Of a stretch of DNA of 64,000 nucleotides, positions 1 to 10,505 are shown piece after piece. Numbering within the stretch: position 1 is the stretch's first letter; each line of letters opens with the position of its first letter. The stretch is taken from NCBI GenBank assembly GCA_023055425.1, contig JALGPY010000074.1, positions 124,001 through 188,000 on the forward strand, read 5' to 3'. The notes beneath the pieces were generated by a model, which saw nothing but the letters and a program-made list of their open reading frames with translations, was not told the DNA's origin and did no database searches. A program made the position numbers and the translations under genes. The DNA is from Linanthus parryae. Taxonomy: Eukaryota; Streptophyta; Magnoliopsida; Ericales; Polemoniaceae.

Positions 1-562
1 TGTTTAGGTCATGACTGTATAGGGGTGTCGACACTTAAGGTCTCATTAGAATGGTTAGGGCGGGATAGCGAAGGGTTATCTACTAACGTCCGGGGAGAAA
101 TTGGTATACCCAAGAATGTACCCCATTATTGGATTTATTGCATCGTGACCTCTCTGTTTACATCGTACCTGTTGGGGCTCGTAGGCTACGCCTCAACCAA
201 AGCAATGATTAAAATGTGGTTATTCTTTTACTGTTAGCCTACTCTGTTTTACATGTTGTGGTGTATGCTTACTCAGTTTTTACTGATAAACGTTTTCTGC
301 GGTCGGCTGTTGCTATTTGAAAACCCGCAGGTTATGAATAAAGTGGGGGAACGCGCACACGTGATTTGAAGATTAGGATCAAGCAGCTAGGAAGTATTTC
401 ATTTATCTTAGGAAGCTTTTCTTTCGGAATTTAGATTTGAACAATGTTATTATTTCTTTCAAGACTATTGTTGGAGGATTTCTCCGGTTTTATTTCAATA
501 AATACACTTGGATTTCCGTTTGGTTGCACTAGCAAGGAATCGTAGGTTCCAGGGTTGTTTCA
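1..562 (+). mobile_element. 3' part of a Ty3/gypsy-type LTR
   Basis: This is the downstream part of a long terminal repeat in plus orientation; its beginning lies outside the window. The stretch near 18-45 (GGGGTGTCGACACTTAAGG) is also present in the solo LTRs at 33542-35732 and, reversed, at 26521-28819, which places it in the same broad family. The LTR ends in GGGTTGTTTCA at 562, the same ending as those copies, and is followed two bases later by a tRNA-iMet-type primer site. That arrangement is what a 5' LTR followed by an internal region should look like. The internal region is however replaced by inverted LTR sequence from about 570 on. Assignment to gypsy rests on LTR ends and PBS only, since no coding sequence belongs to it. 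Confidence 0.7.
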
Positions 563-564
563 GT

Positions 565-576
565 TGGTATCAGAGC
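565..576 (+). other. tRNA-iMet primer-binding site
   Basis: TGGTATCAGAGC, complementary to the 3' end of plant initiator methionine tRNA, sits two bases after the LTR end at 562. It is the expected start site of minus-strand DNA synthesis for this element. Its last seven bases (TCAGAGC) are also the first bases of the inverted segment that follows, so the primer site doubles as the junction of a rearrangement. Confidence 0.75.
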
Positions 577-920
577 GAGAGAGATCGAGGGTGTTTTGGT
601 GTGGATTTTCGGGTTATTCATAGGTGGGTTTATATAAGTTCGTCGGAGAGTTTCCGAGAGGGAGTAGGACACTTTCCGGGTTTATTTTCGATTCCGAATC
701 GAGCCACGAATTTGGGCAAAATTGTTTTCTTGAAGTGAAAGTATAGGTCTTTCACTTCAAGAAAACAATTTTGCCCAAATTCGTGGCTCGATTCGGAATC
801 GAAAATAAACCCGGAAAGTGTCCTACTCCCTCTCGGAAACTCTCCGACGAACTTATATAAACCCACCTATGAATAACCCGAAAATCCACACCAAAACACC
901 CTCGATCTCTCTCGCTCTGA
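570..920. repeat. 171-bp-arm hairpin palindrome, 9-base loop
   Basis: Bases 570-740 and 750-920 are reverse complements, apparently perfect over about 171 bases, separated by a nine-base loop at 741-749. Each arm carries LTR promoter sequence: a TATATAAA box and the beginning of a CT-rich leader. Transcription from the two boxes would diverge outward. A palindrome of this size with so small a loop is unusual in genomic DNA because it tends to be deleted. It could be a product of reverse-transcription strand switching, a very young rearrangement, or an assembly or library artefact. Confidence 0.85.
854..861 (+). promoter_or_regulatory. LTR TATA box (mirrored at 629-636, minus)
   Basis: TATATAAA followed about 40 bases on by a CT-rich stretch (around 900-945), the layout seen at the start of transcription in the related LTR at 1083-2996. 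Because of the palindrome an identical box lies on the minus strand at 629-636. Function is inferred from position and composition only. Confidence 0.5.
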
Positions 921-1082
921 CCCTCGATCTCTCTCTCTCTCGCTACTCTGTTTTGCCGAAGCAAACCCACACCACCGCCGCTGAACTCACCGGCCACCAT
1001 CACTCCTCTCCCTCCATTCTTTCCGGCGAAACACCACCCTCACGGTCGCCTATCTCCGGCGATCTAAACCCACCAGAAGCCG

Positions 1083-2996
1083 AAACAGAGAGGTCACGAT
1101 GCAATAAATCCAATAATGGGGTACATTCTTGGGTATACCAATTTCTCTCCGGACGTTAGTAGATAGCCCTTCGCTATCCCGCCCTAACCATTCTAATGAG
1201 ACCTTAAGTGTCGACACCCCTATACAGTCGTGACCTAAACATGCATAGGTAGTACTCATAGATTTCACGATAAATAAAAAGGGTATGAACCCTAGGGACA
1301 TCACTCAATCGTGTTCCCGGCAGTAGCCTTCACGCACATCCTCTGTACATCATTCCCAATTCCATTTACATTCATTAATCCTTCCACATGTCTCACACGA
1401 GTACTATAAGTTTGAAAACCACATGCTTTTCGAAATAGTTTCACAGTATTGAAGTAACTCACACAAAACATCACACACATTTTGATAGTTGAAAGTGTTG
1501 TGCACATATACTTACTTGGATTGGAGGAGAGTTCGTCACACGAAAGAAAATAACCTCCTAGCACTCGTAGTATGGATCCTCCACAAATTCACCGTTTATG
1601 AACTCGGTGTCTACAATAGCAAATATTCCTAATTATCATCCAATCATCACGACGATGGTGTACATAAATCCTATATGCAATATATAACCTCTTATCTAAC
1701 TCCCCCAAATTTTACTAAAAATAAAAGACAACTTTTATTTAGAACACGATATATGTATATATTTATGTATATAAAACTAACGTTTATTATTATGCTATAA
1801 TAACTCATAATTTTTACTTAAGGTAAAATTCTTATTTTTAGAATAGAGCAACTAGTTATTTTTTTATTATATTTTATAACAAAAAGAACTTAGTTTGAGA
1901 ATTACTATTTTATAAAATTTAGAAAGCTAGAAATTGAGTAAGAATTAATTAAACAAACTTTTGCATGAAAAACATATAATTGTAAATAGTTATATAAAAG
2001 AAAATCAATAAACAAAGAGACCCACATATAGGTCTTGAAAAGGACTAGCACCTCCCCCAGCTTTAAGTTCATTCAACCACAACCTCCAAAGTTTCAAATA
2101 AAACAAAACAACCCCCACAAGTTGGTAACCATTTTCAGCCCCCTTTTTCTTCCCTCATCTAACACAAAAAAAAAAGAGAGAGTCGGGTTTACCCGACAGA
2201 GGAACGACGGCGACCGACCGGTGGCAGGGAGCGTCGAAGGGGAGGCGGGGTCGAGTGGCGACGGCAACCGGAAGGGACGGAGCGCCGGCGGTGGTCGGAC
2301 GGCGCTGGGCTCGGTCGGTTTTCCGGCCGGGCTTGCTTTTGCGACGTGAGACAGAGAGCGAGAGAGATTGAGGGAGAGATTGAAAGAGAGATTGGTGTGG
2401 GTTTTGTGATGTCCTTGGTTGGGTATTTATAGGATTTGATTGAAGACTTGGAGGCGGAAGAGGAGTCCGATGGGTGAAGCTTCGGGTGTGAATCGACTAT
2501 GAAATTTGGGCGAAATTCAAAGTCCGAGTTTGAGTCGAATTCCCCCTCTGAATTTGGACGAAAATTGACAACAATGGTGGAGTTGGAGAAGAATTCGAAG
2601 AATTGGCCATGGAGGAAGAACACTCCTGTTCGGAGATGGTGAATGGGGAAGATGACTGGAGGAGTGATCCTGTGTGGCAGTCACACGGGTCACCGCGGTG
2701 GTCCGTCACGTAAAAAACTAATTAAAACGTGACATTTGGATACGTTAAAAAAAATGTTATACGACCCACAACTTTTAACAACTAAAAACGTATCTAACTT
2801 TTATAACTTTCTCTAAAAACAACATCTAAAAATAAATAGTACAAAAATATTATTTTTCTTAACTTAATTATATATGTATAATATATATATATAACACCTA
2901 AAAATTAAGAAAACTATTTTTTTTATAAATCCTAATCATTACCCAAAATAATCGTTAAACTCCAAAAATATACCCCCGAAAATACGGGGTATTACA
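1083..2996 (-). mobile_element. Gypsy-type LTR, minus strand, 3' end missing
   Basis: Read on the minus strand, the LTR begins TGTAATACCCCG at 2996, resembling the TGTAACACCCC start of the solo LTRs further right. It then has a TATAAATA box at 2424-2431, a CT-rich leader, and the part shared with the window start (1241 down to 1083). It stops at 1083, before the sequence corresponding to 160-562 of the plus-strand copy, so its 3' quarter is absent. No internal coding region is attached. Apparent ORFs inside (for example around 2040-2620 on either strand) are low-complexity leader sequence rather than genes. Confidence 0.7.
2424..2431 (-). promoter_or_regulatory. LTR TATA box
   Basis: Minus-strand TATAAATA, followed by a pyrimidine-rich region of repeated CTCTC motifs at about 2405-2345. 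This matches the promoter layout of the hairpin copy at 854. Position inside the LTR supports a core promoter; activity is not shown. Confidence 0.5.
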
Positions 2997-4260
2997 TGAT
3001 TTGAGTTGTGTGCAGCAGATAATAATCAAAAAGAAAAGTAAAGAACACAAAGCAATTTACAGAGTTCAGTCCCAATGGACCTAATCTCTGCCAGAGGGAT
3101 CTAATCCCACCAGGATTGGGCAAACACTTCTTATTACTCACACAGAAACAGCCCTAGATCTTCAAGCCTAAGTGATTTCCCTTACACCTATACAGCTTGT
3201 GGTTCCAAACCTATCTAGTTCCAACTACTAACTGTTGAGCTAACAAGAACCTCTTGTTTTTCACTTGAACAGCCAACCACTAGGTTAAGTGAGGTTTAAG
3301 ATAATATAGAGATACACAGATGAAGTAAAAATGAAGAACACAATATAAAGATAAGCTGTTGAAGCCTGGAAATGTTCTTCAGGAATGACTGGATTGATTT
3401 GATCTTTAGAAGTCTGGAATGAAGCTTGAATGATTGTGTGTTTGAATGAATGATCTCCCACGAATTTGTCACACTTCTCAGAGTATTCTGCAAGCCTCTC
3501 TCTCTTTCAAAATTCAAACCAGTCTCTTTTATCCACAGTTTCAACTGATTGAGAGATTTTAGGATCTTAGTTCCTACAAATCCTCCTTCTGTTTTCAACT
3601 TAAATTCAAACAGCTCCAGGGGGATATCCGTTGGAGTTTGTTGAGATTTCTTCTGCACGTTTAACAAACCTGCAACAGCAAAGAAACACTGCAACAACAC
3701 AATCCAAACAACTAACAGTACTGAGACTGTTTGGTTATACAGTTTCTGATAAAATTGTTTAATAAATTTAGAACATTAATCTGCATATCTTCTAGAACAA
3801 ATAAGATATGAAAAACAAGTTTAAGACACTTAGATGTGAGTAAATAATCACAATACTAAGAGTCATAACCTGCAAGAAAGAATCAATCAAGTTCTGTAAA
3901 AACTGTCAGTAGCTCAAGGCTTATCTCAAGGCCTTGGAGCTCTGAACCTGCTTCACAGCATTTCAAAATTAAACTCAGATAACTTTGATTCTTCCTGTTC
4001 TGATCATCTGCAATTGTGTTAGATGTATAAATAGTACAAACCACATATATATACCATAAACCACTGATTTGCATAATCAGATATCCAAATCTGCAACACA
4101 AAGATGTTAGAACACATAGCAGAATAAGCAATCTCAAGGCTTTGAAGTTCTGTCAATTTCAAGGCCTTGAGATAACTAACAAGCCTTTGCTGCTAATGTT
4201 TTAGCCTTTTGTCTTTCATTACTCAAAACAATTACCAATCAAAGCACATTTAGGGATCTT
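2997..4260. other. Unclassified repeat-like sequence, no gene
   Basis: No coding region is recognisable. The first part (about 3040-3200) has the composition of plant copia LTR ends, and the motif CAAGGCCTTG recurs near 3928 and 4160 in similar surroundings, suggesting an internally repeated, decayed retroelement. Reading frames on both strands here lack conserved domains. I cannot set element boundaries or find a target duplication. Confidence 0.4.
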
Positions 4261-4429
4261 GACTCAACATGTCGGACCGTGAACCGGCCCGAAACCAACC
4301 TGATAATGATGGAACTGTTGACCGAGGCCAGCCCGGAACTGAACTGTTAACCGAACCAAACTGGTACTTTCCCACCACCTTTCCCACCAGTGATGTATAT
4401 ATATATATCACATGCCCGAACAAAACAGG

Positions 4430-5700
4430 TATACCCAGTTGCGGTATACCCAGTTGCGGTCATACGGGATGGGTCGATGAGGTTTGTGAATTTTCCCATA
4501 AACGGTCTTTTAAGGTAAATCTTTTTTAGATTAGGCGTCTTTGCTATTACGATAGGCAACCCCTGGAAACAACACGCTGCCGTGTCCACTTCCAGATAGG
4601 TCAAGTTGAACAACGTAGTTTCGCCAAAAGACATCATTCCATGGCTGTTTCGATGGGTAAACACCTACAGACAGCATATAAGAAAACTCAAGAATTAGCA
4701 CATAAAGTAGGGTCATAAGAAATAATAATGCATTTATCACTAATTTTGTCTGAAAAAAAAAGTACTTACTGTGAAGGAGTGAATCAGGCACAAGGACTTA
4801 GCTTTGGAGATTCCTCCGAGAAGCTCAAGCAATCAGTCACCCATATACTCTTCTTCCTGACATGGGGAGTACCTAATATATACTCTTTCTACGGACATCA
4901 GGTTTGTGATGTCAATGAAAAGCTTCCATATGAAGATCTTCAAGATTTGGTGCATCCAAACCAATTCCCGAGTTTTCGACCACATTTAATTCGAGTCTCA
5001 GGCTTTTAAGTTTCGATGCATCCAAACCAATTCTGAATTTTTTGACCTCAACAAATTTGAGACTCAGGCTCTTAAGTGTATGTGAAGTGATATTACTGAA
5101 AGTAGTCTTGCGATGCTCGTCCAATTTGAAAACATATACTCAAATCTTCAAGAACTGGACAGCTAGAACATAGCCTTTCTATGAAACTGTCATCCGGATC
5201 AGAGAAGTGGATGAAGAACACTTTGAATTTCGGAAACCATACGGACTCCGGAAGTGTTAAAATTGAGTAAGGTAACATCAGTTTCGTATGCACCACAGTT
5301 TCACAAGTAAAAAACGCAGAGGGAAATGTGAATGGGGTAATACACATACGGTAGCATGAAATCCATAATAAGCTCTCTTACACCACGTCTGAACAACACT
5401 GTTAAGCACCCATTTACAAGGCACTGGAGGCCATCATCATCTGGGCTATCTGTATATCCGAGGTTGAACTTTTGAATGACTGTGGTACTATGTCCAAGTG
5501 GCCTATGAAGAAAATTCGCGAAGCTCGTATGTTCCTTCCATTCAATTCTTCCATTAGACAAATAGTAAAAAGAGAAGTAAAAGCAACAGGTTTGAACCAA
5601 ATGCCAAAGTTTTTTCCATTTTGTCAACAGAAGGCTTGTTTGAGCGGCATATTTAGTTTCCAGAAAGGATAAGATGCGGATGCGTACATCGTCGGGTTGA
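4430..5700 (-). pseudogene. F-box/LRR (FBD-type) protein pseudogene
   Basis: The minus strand carries a decayed member of the large plant F-box/LRR family, whose products are substrate receptors of SCF ubiquitin ligases. From about 5692 down, one frame gives the F-box core (DDVRIRILSFLETKY, then LLLTKWKKLW). It continues through SFANFLHR and RRGVRELIMDFML. A frame change near 5340 leads to FFTCETVVHTKL and CPVLEDLSI, and another near 5120 leads to LRR-like TLKSLSLKF and APNLEDLHME. After an intron-like gap (about 4770-4665, pyrimidine tract and acceptor AG before 4664) follows LTYLEVDTAACC and IAKTPNLKKIYLKRP. The C-terminal FBD domain is missing and no good start codon precedes the F-box. 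At least two frameshifts mean it cannot encode a full protein. Confidence 0.75.
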
Positions 5701-7000
5701 CATGTAACGACGAAACGAACTCAAGAAGCAACAGAGCAATGAATCCAGGATATGCCCTAACCAAGGCATTACATATTGCAATATGGCTTAATAGTGCGTA
5801 CTCGTCAATACGCATCTACTGACATCAGGCTCAGATATGCAAAAGCAAGCAGACTGCAGTCCAATCACCAAGGCTGCAATAGGGAGACACGAGGACCCCT
5901 CTGAATTGCCCCGCCAAGGTAAGAATTGAGTCATAGTCTGAATTGCAGGCTCTGCAAAACTATCATCACAACCTTTCACAACAACATAGAGCGAGAGAGA
6001 TATTTATGTTGTTATTTGTTGAGGCTCAGATCAGTGAATGCGTTCAGACTACCATGACGCCGCCATGGCCGCAACTACAGTGAGAGGTGACGATCGCTGT
6101 GGTTACCCTGCCTAAATGGGAGTGGGAATCGTTGTCTGAATGCAAGCTATAGAAATATATCATCACAGCCTCTCAGCAATTGCACATCCCCGACATGGCC
6201 CGCATTGAAACAATAGGTTAAATAAGAGGAAGCTAAATATCTGCACATTGACAGGGACTCATATATGCAGCAATGCATCAACATTTCCGATATAGCAGTC
6301 ACCCATCAATTCAGTTCAAGAATCAAATAAATAGAAAGTATAAAACCCCTTTTTTAGAGACATAAATCACCACCTGTAGCTATTATAAAAAAAAATCACC
6401 ACCTGTTTGCTGATATCTATAGGAATTACAGAACCCATTGATGAACACAGTCATTGAAACTCAACCCAAACAGCAAAACACCAAAATCAACCAGATCAAT
6501 AGCATGCACAACAACCTTTCACCGATATCAATTGAACCCAACCGGCGACTGTAGGCCCAAAGCCCAAACCCTAGAGACCCTCAATCGAACCCAGGAGAGA
6601 CGAACCCACCCATGGGGAGCCAAATAGGACAGAGGATATTAGAAGAAGAGGCGAACAGATCAGAAGAAGAATAATCATACATGTTTCTTTGATTTAGATA
6701 CAAAATCCGGTCAATTGTTATAGGTAAAAAGATGTTAATTGGCACATGAAACCAGATCTAAGACGAGATCGAGCACCAGATGGAAAGCACCGGATTCGGG
6801 CAAAAGAAAACAAACCACGACGCCCATGGCCGTGCCCTCGTCACAGAGAAACAGGAAGACGTGCACAGGGATGAGAGAGAGGAGCGAGAGAGGCTCTCAG
6901 CAAAGACCAGATCCACATCCCCTTCCAAGAGCTTCTGGAATCGCACAGATTCAAGCCGCGACAAACACCACGGCGGTGCTTCTCTCGGTGATGAACACCG

Positions 7001-7002
<2 letters not shown>
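5701..7002. other. Non-coding stretch upstream of the F-box pseudogene
   Basis: No protein domain is visible on either strand. It could hold the old 5' region of the F-box gene, which would be transcribed leftward. The part around 6540-6620 has the look of a plant 5' leader (AAACCCTAGAGACC) but in plus orientation. Frames around 6739-7160 translate the purine-rich tract and are not convincing genes. Confidence 0.4.

Positions 7003-7043
<41 letters not shown>
7003..7043 (+). repeat. (GA)20 microsatellite
   Basis: About 20 uninterrupted GA units followed by GAGCGAGAG. Similar GA/CT tracts occur at 10473, 26074 and 54841 in this window, each inside or beside a mobile element leader. Confidence 0.95.
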
Positions 7044-7046
<3 letters not shown>

Positions 7047-7582
7047 CGAGAGCCGTCTGGAATGAAAGAACCAGAGAAAATCTTCTCTTCGAAGCTGGCT
7101 TTGTAGGAAATGACGAAAATACCCACGGAAGACACAGATGATTAGGCACAACGCACAAGGGCAAAAAAGAGATTCTTGGTGGCCCTATTTTTCGACCAAT
7201 CCAGTGTGGCCACGGGGCGCGTGAGGCACACTCACACCAGTCCCGCTTTATATATAGGTATATGGATAAGCAATTTTAGTTTTGTTTCTTGTTTGATGTA
7301 AGGAAATCCATTTCCTGTTTGCATAGATGATTTCTTCTTTTTTCTTTTTTTTATGGTATTTGGATTGTTTTAAAAGATCATTTATTTTCCGTTGTAGCTA
7401 AAAAAAGATCCTTTAATTTGCACGTGGTATTCTTTGCTCTAGGTTTTTCGGAGCGAAACAGGTGAAGATCTAGGGTTTCAAAGCTGCCTCCATTTCCGGT
7501 GACGGAACAGTGTGCTACCTCCGACCGTAACTCAGACGCTTTCTCAACACAATCGGCAGAGGGTTCCTCTCTGTTTTGAACT

Positions 7583-8445
7583 ATGGAGGATAGCGATTAT
7601 CTCACAAGACAGTTCAGAAACTTGTCAATGGAGGAAGAGCATATTGACGAGTACGATGATGAATACTGCCTAGAGGCAATCCAAAGCTGTGGTCCGTGCC
7701 TTCTCGGAACTTTTCTTCACCCAGTTACTTTCAATACCTGGGCGATGAAAATAATTTTCAAGAATATGTGGCCGGAGGAGGGAGAGACTAAGATTCATGA
7801 GCCATCTCCGAACAGGTTTGTCTCGAGTTGACGTCTGAGGATTCGATGCAGAAGGTTTTGAATGAAGGCCCTTGGCTATTTGACGAGAACTTATTACTCC
7901 TACAGCCATGGTCTGTCAATGGCGTCGTGGATCTAGAAAAACTTGACAGAATCGATGTATGGGTGCAAGTAGCCAACCTCCCCTTCTATCTTCAAACTGA
8001 TGAAGAACTCCGAAAAGCAGTCAGGCTACTTGGGCCGGTAGTGAAGACAGATTTGAGGATTTTGAATGGGAAGGCCGGAGATTATATGAGGTCAAGGGTG
8101 AAAATCGACATCAACGTACCTCTCATGAGAGGGAATTTTATCAAACTATTCGGCAAGAAGAGGTGGCTGAGTTTTACTTACGAATGCCTACCGGGGGCTT
8201 GCGAATGGTGCGGAAGGGTTGGTCACTATGGTTGCGATTGTCGAGTAGTGAGTGAAGAAACAAAAATAAAGACTTCGCGGGGGTTTGGAGAGTGGATGTT
8301 CTTTAGACCACCGGCTAAGAGGAAGCTATTTGACGACGGCGACATGCGATTCCCTGAGGCTCCAGTGGATACTCAACCAGCAGCAGTTCCGAGGGAGAAT
8401 GCTACGAAAAGCACGACAACAGTAGGAAGAACTGTCTCCTTCAGC
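7583..8445 (+). pseudogene. LINE ORF1 (DUF4283 + CCHC zinc knuckle)
   Basis: ORF1 of plant L1 elements binds RNA and packages the transcript. The start at 7583 (MEDSDYLTRQF) is followed by acidic sequence and a DUF4283 domain spanning a frame break near 7825 (FKNMWPEEGE, then VLNEGPWLFDENLLLLQPW). Further on come VWVQVANLPFYLQTDEELRK and a zinc knuckle, CEWCGRVGHYGCDC (CX2CX4HX4C), at about 8200-8241. The linker after it stops at RTVSFSQ near 8445. From there the same frame runs straight into endonuclease sequence, so the ORF1 end and the ORF1/ORF2 junction are deleted. The frameshift at 7825 is an independent lesion. Confidence 0.8.
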
Positions 8446-10183
8446 CAGATAGAGGGCTTCTGCATCGTTATTCACAGACTACAGTTGCGAGACATGGGTT
8501 ACTCAGGTTCTCCTTTTAATTGGAGAAACAATCAGGGGGATGACTTAGCTATCCGGGAAATACTTGATTGATGCCTTGTCTCGGATAGCTGGATTGATTT
8601 ATGTGGTTGGGATAGAGTACAACACCTTATAGCTGAAGTGTCGGACCATATTCCGAATGAAGCTTATTGAAGTTTGCGTAGTTCGGTTAGGAGAAATACT
8701 CGAAAGAGATTTCACTTCGAAGCTATGTGGCTTCAACACGAGGGGTGTAGAGACATTATCTCATATGCATGGCTTTATTCGGGCAGACAGATTGAGGGAC
8801 GGCTAGACTCAGTGGCTACGACTCTGAAGAACTGGGAATCAACTACTTTCGGCAGCGTGAAGAAACAGTTAGCTCAGCTTAGAGGAAGATTGCAGATAGT
8901 GTCGGATGGACCACAGACTAGACAGGCCCTTTTTGAGATGCAGACTATTCGCAACGACATACTCCGAGTTCTTTTGCGGGAGGAAGAGATGTGGAGACAG
9001 CGATCTAGGGAGACATGGTTACGAAAAGGAGACCAGAATACGGGGTTTTTTCACCGAAAATCATCTATTCGCAGATCCCGCAACTACATTAATGACCTGG
9101 AAGACAGCTCAGGAATGTGGCAGGAGGACCCAGTTGAGGTAGTTTCGAAACTAGAGAACTATTACAGTGGTATTTTCAGTTCTAGCGACCCCACTAGAAT
9201 GAAGATGGAATCAATGATGACAGGCATTGAAGAACTGGTTTCTCTGGAATAGCGAGCTTTTATGAACCAACTTTTCACAAAAGAGGACGTCAGATGCACT
9301 GTCCAACAGCTAGCACCGCTGAAATCTACAGGCCCAGACGGTTTTCCGGCCCTCTTTTTCCAAAAGAACTGGTAGGTCGTATGAGCGGAGGTTGAGGCAA
9401 CATGTCTAGAGATTCTCAATAATGGAGCTGATATTTCCAGGTTTAATCATACTCTCCTTGCGTTGATTCCTAAGGTTAAACAAGTGAGATGTCTGGGCGA
9501 TCTTCGACCAATTAGTTTATGTAACACTATATATAAAATAGTTACTAAGACTATGGTTAACAATTTAAAGTTGATTTTGAGCTCTTTGATATCAGAAAAC
9601 CAGAGTGCCTTTGTCCCGGGCAGGTTAATTTCTGACAACACTATAACAGCCTTTGAACTCTTGCATTCGATGAAGAACGGAAAAAAAGGAAAGGTTGGCT
9701 TCTTGGCTTTAAAGGAAGACATGAGCAAGGCATACAATAGAGTGGAACGGGATTTCTTACGCGCTGTAATGGAAAGTATGGGCTTTGGTTTCAGATGGAT
9801 TGAGCTGGTGATGAACTGTGTCTCTACGGACACTTATAGTCTTATAATTAATGGAGAAGCTCATGGCCACACCATTCCGGGAAGAGGACTTCGCCAGGGC
9901 TGCCCTTTATCGCCTTATTTATTCTTATTAGTTAGTGAAACTCTTTCACGCAGTTTGTCTATTGTTGTGCAGGAGAGGCGGATCTCCGGTCTCTCGGCTT
10001 CTAGGGTAGGACCCATAGTCTCCCACCTCTTTTTTTGCAGATGATAGCTTACTGTTTACGAAAGCAATCCCAGCTGAGATTGGAGCATTGCGTAATATAT
10101 TGAGAGATTATGAAACAGCTTCAGGACAAGTTTTGAATATGCGGAAGTCGTATGTTGTCTTCTCAGATAATGTGAGTTCGGAG
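8446..10183 (+). pseudogene. LINE ORF2 part 1: endonuclease end and reverse transcriptase
   Basis: About 8450-8670 gives the C-terminal end of an APE-type endonuclease (LRDMGYSGSPFNWRNNQGD, then a stop, then AEVSDHIP); the catalytic front of that domain is absent. The linker to RT runs from 8671 (RFHFEAMWLQHEGC, TWLRKGDQNTGFFHRK). RT blocks follow: LAPLKSTGPDGFPALFFQ, LGDLRPISLCNTIYKIV, ENQSAFVPGRLISDN, MSKAYNRVE and GLRQGCPLSPYLFLL. The catalytic block FADD is present at about 10030 but a seven-T run there has one T too many and shifts the frame inside the motif. Stops also occur at 9250 and near 9373-9381. The frame after FADD runs to the hAT-type insertion. Confidence 0.85.
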
Positions 10184-10469
10184 CATAGTTTTGAAAACCG
10201 GACCGGACCGGCCGGTTCGACCGGTCGGACCGGCGAACCGGAGCATGACCGGTCCGGTTCGGTATTTCGACCGTACGTGCATAAGAACCGGTCAAACTTG
10301 TCAAAACCGGCCGGTTTTTTACCGAACCGGTGAACAGGTCGGGTTAAAAACCAGTCGGTTTTCAACAACTTCAAAAAAAAATTGTGCCACAGCTGGGAAG
10401 CCGCCGGCCAAGTGTTCCGCCTCCACCGCTTCCTCTCAGATCTGGGCGAGAGGGAGCATCCTCGACCAC

Positions 10470-10505
<36 letters not shown>

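Larger units (their letters stand above)
1..1241. repeat. Outer inverted repeat (arms 1-159 and 1083-1241)
   Basis: Bases 1-159 are the reverse complement of 1083-1241 with very few mismatches (for example GGTCATGAC against GTCGTGACC). The left arm reaches the first base of the window, so the repeat probably extends beyond it. The arms carry the same part of the LTR in opposite orientations. The inner hairpin (570-920) has a different centre (745) from this pair (621), so the two inverted repeats are not one simple palindrome. Near identity of the arms points to a recent event or a shared recent source. Confidence 0.85.

Noticed and set aside
2035..2623. Overlapping plus and minus frames of 104 and 144 residues
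   Set aside because: They lie in the promoter/leader part of a minus-strand LTR and follow its GC-rich composition.
6739..7164. Four overlapping frames of about 107-125 residues
   Set aside because: They overlap the GA tract on both strands, and none has a domain or a plausible context.
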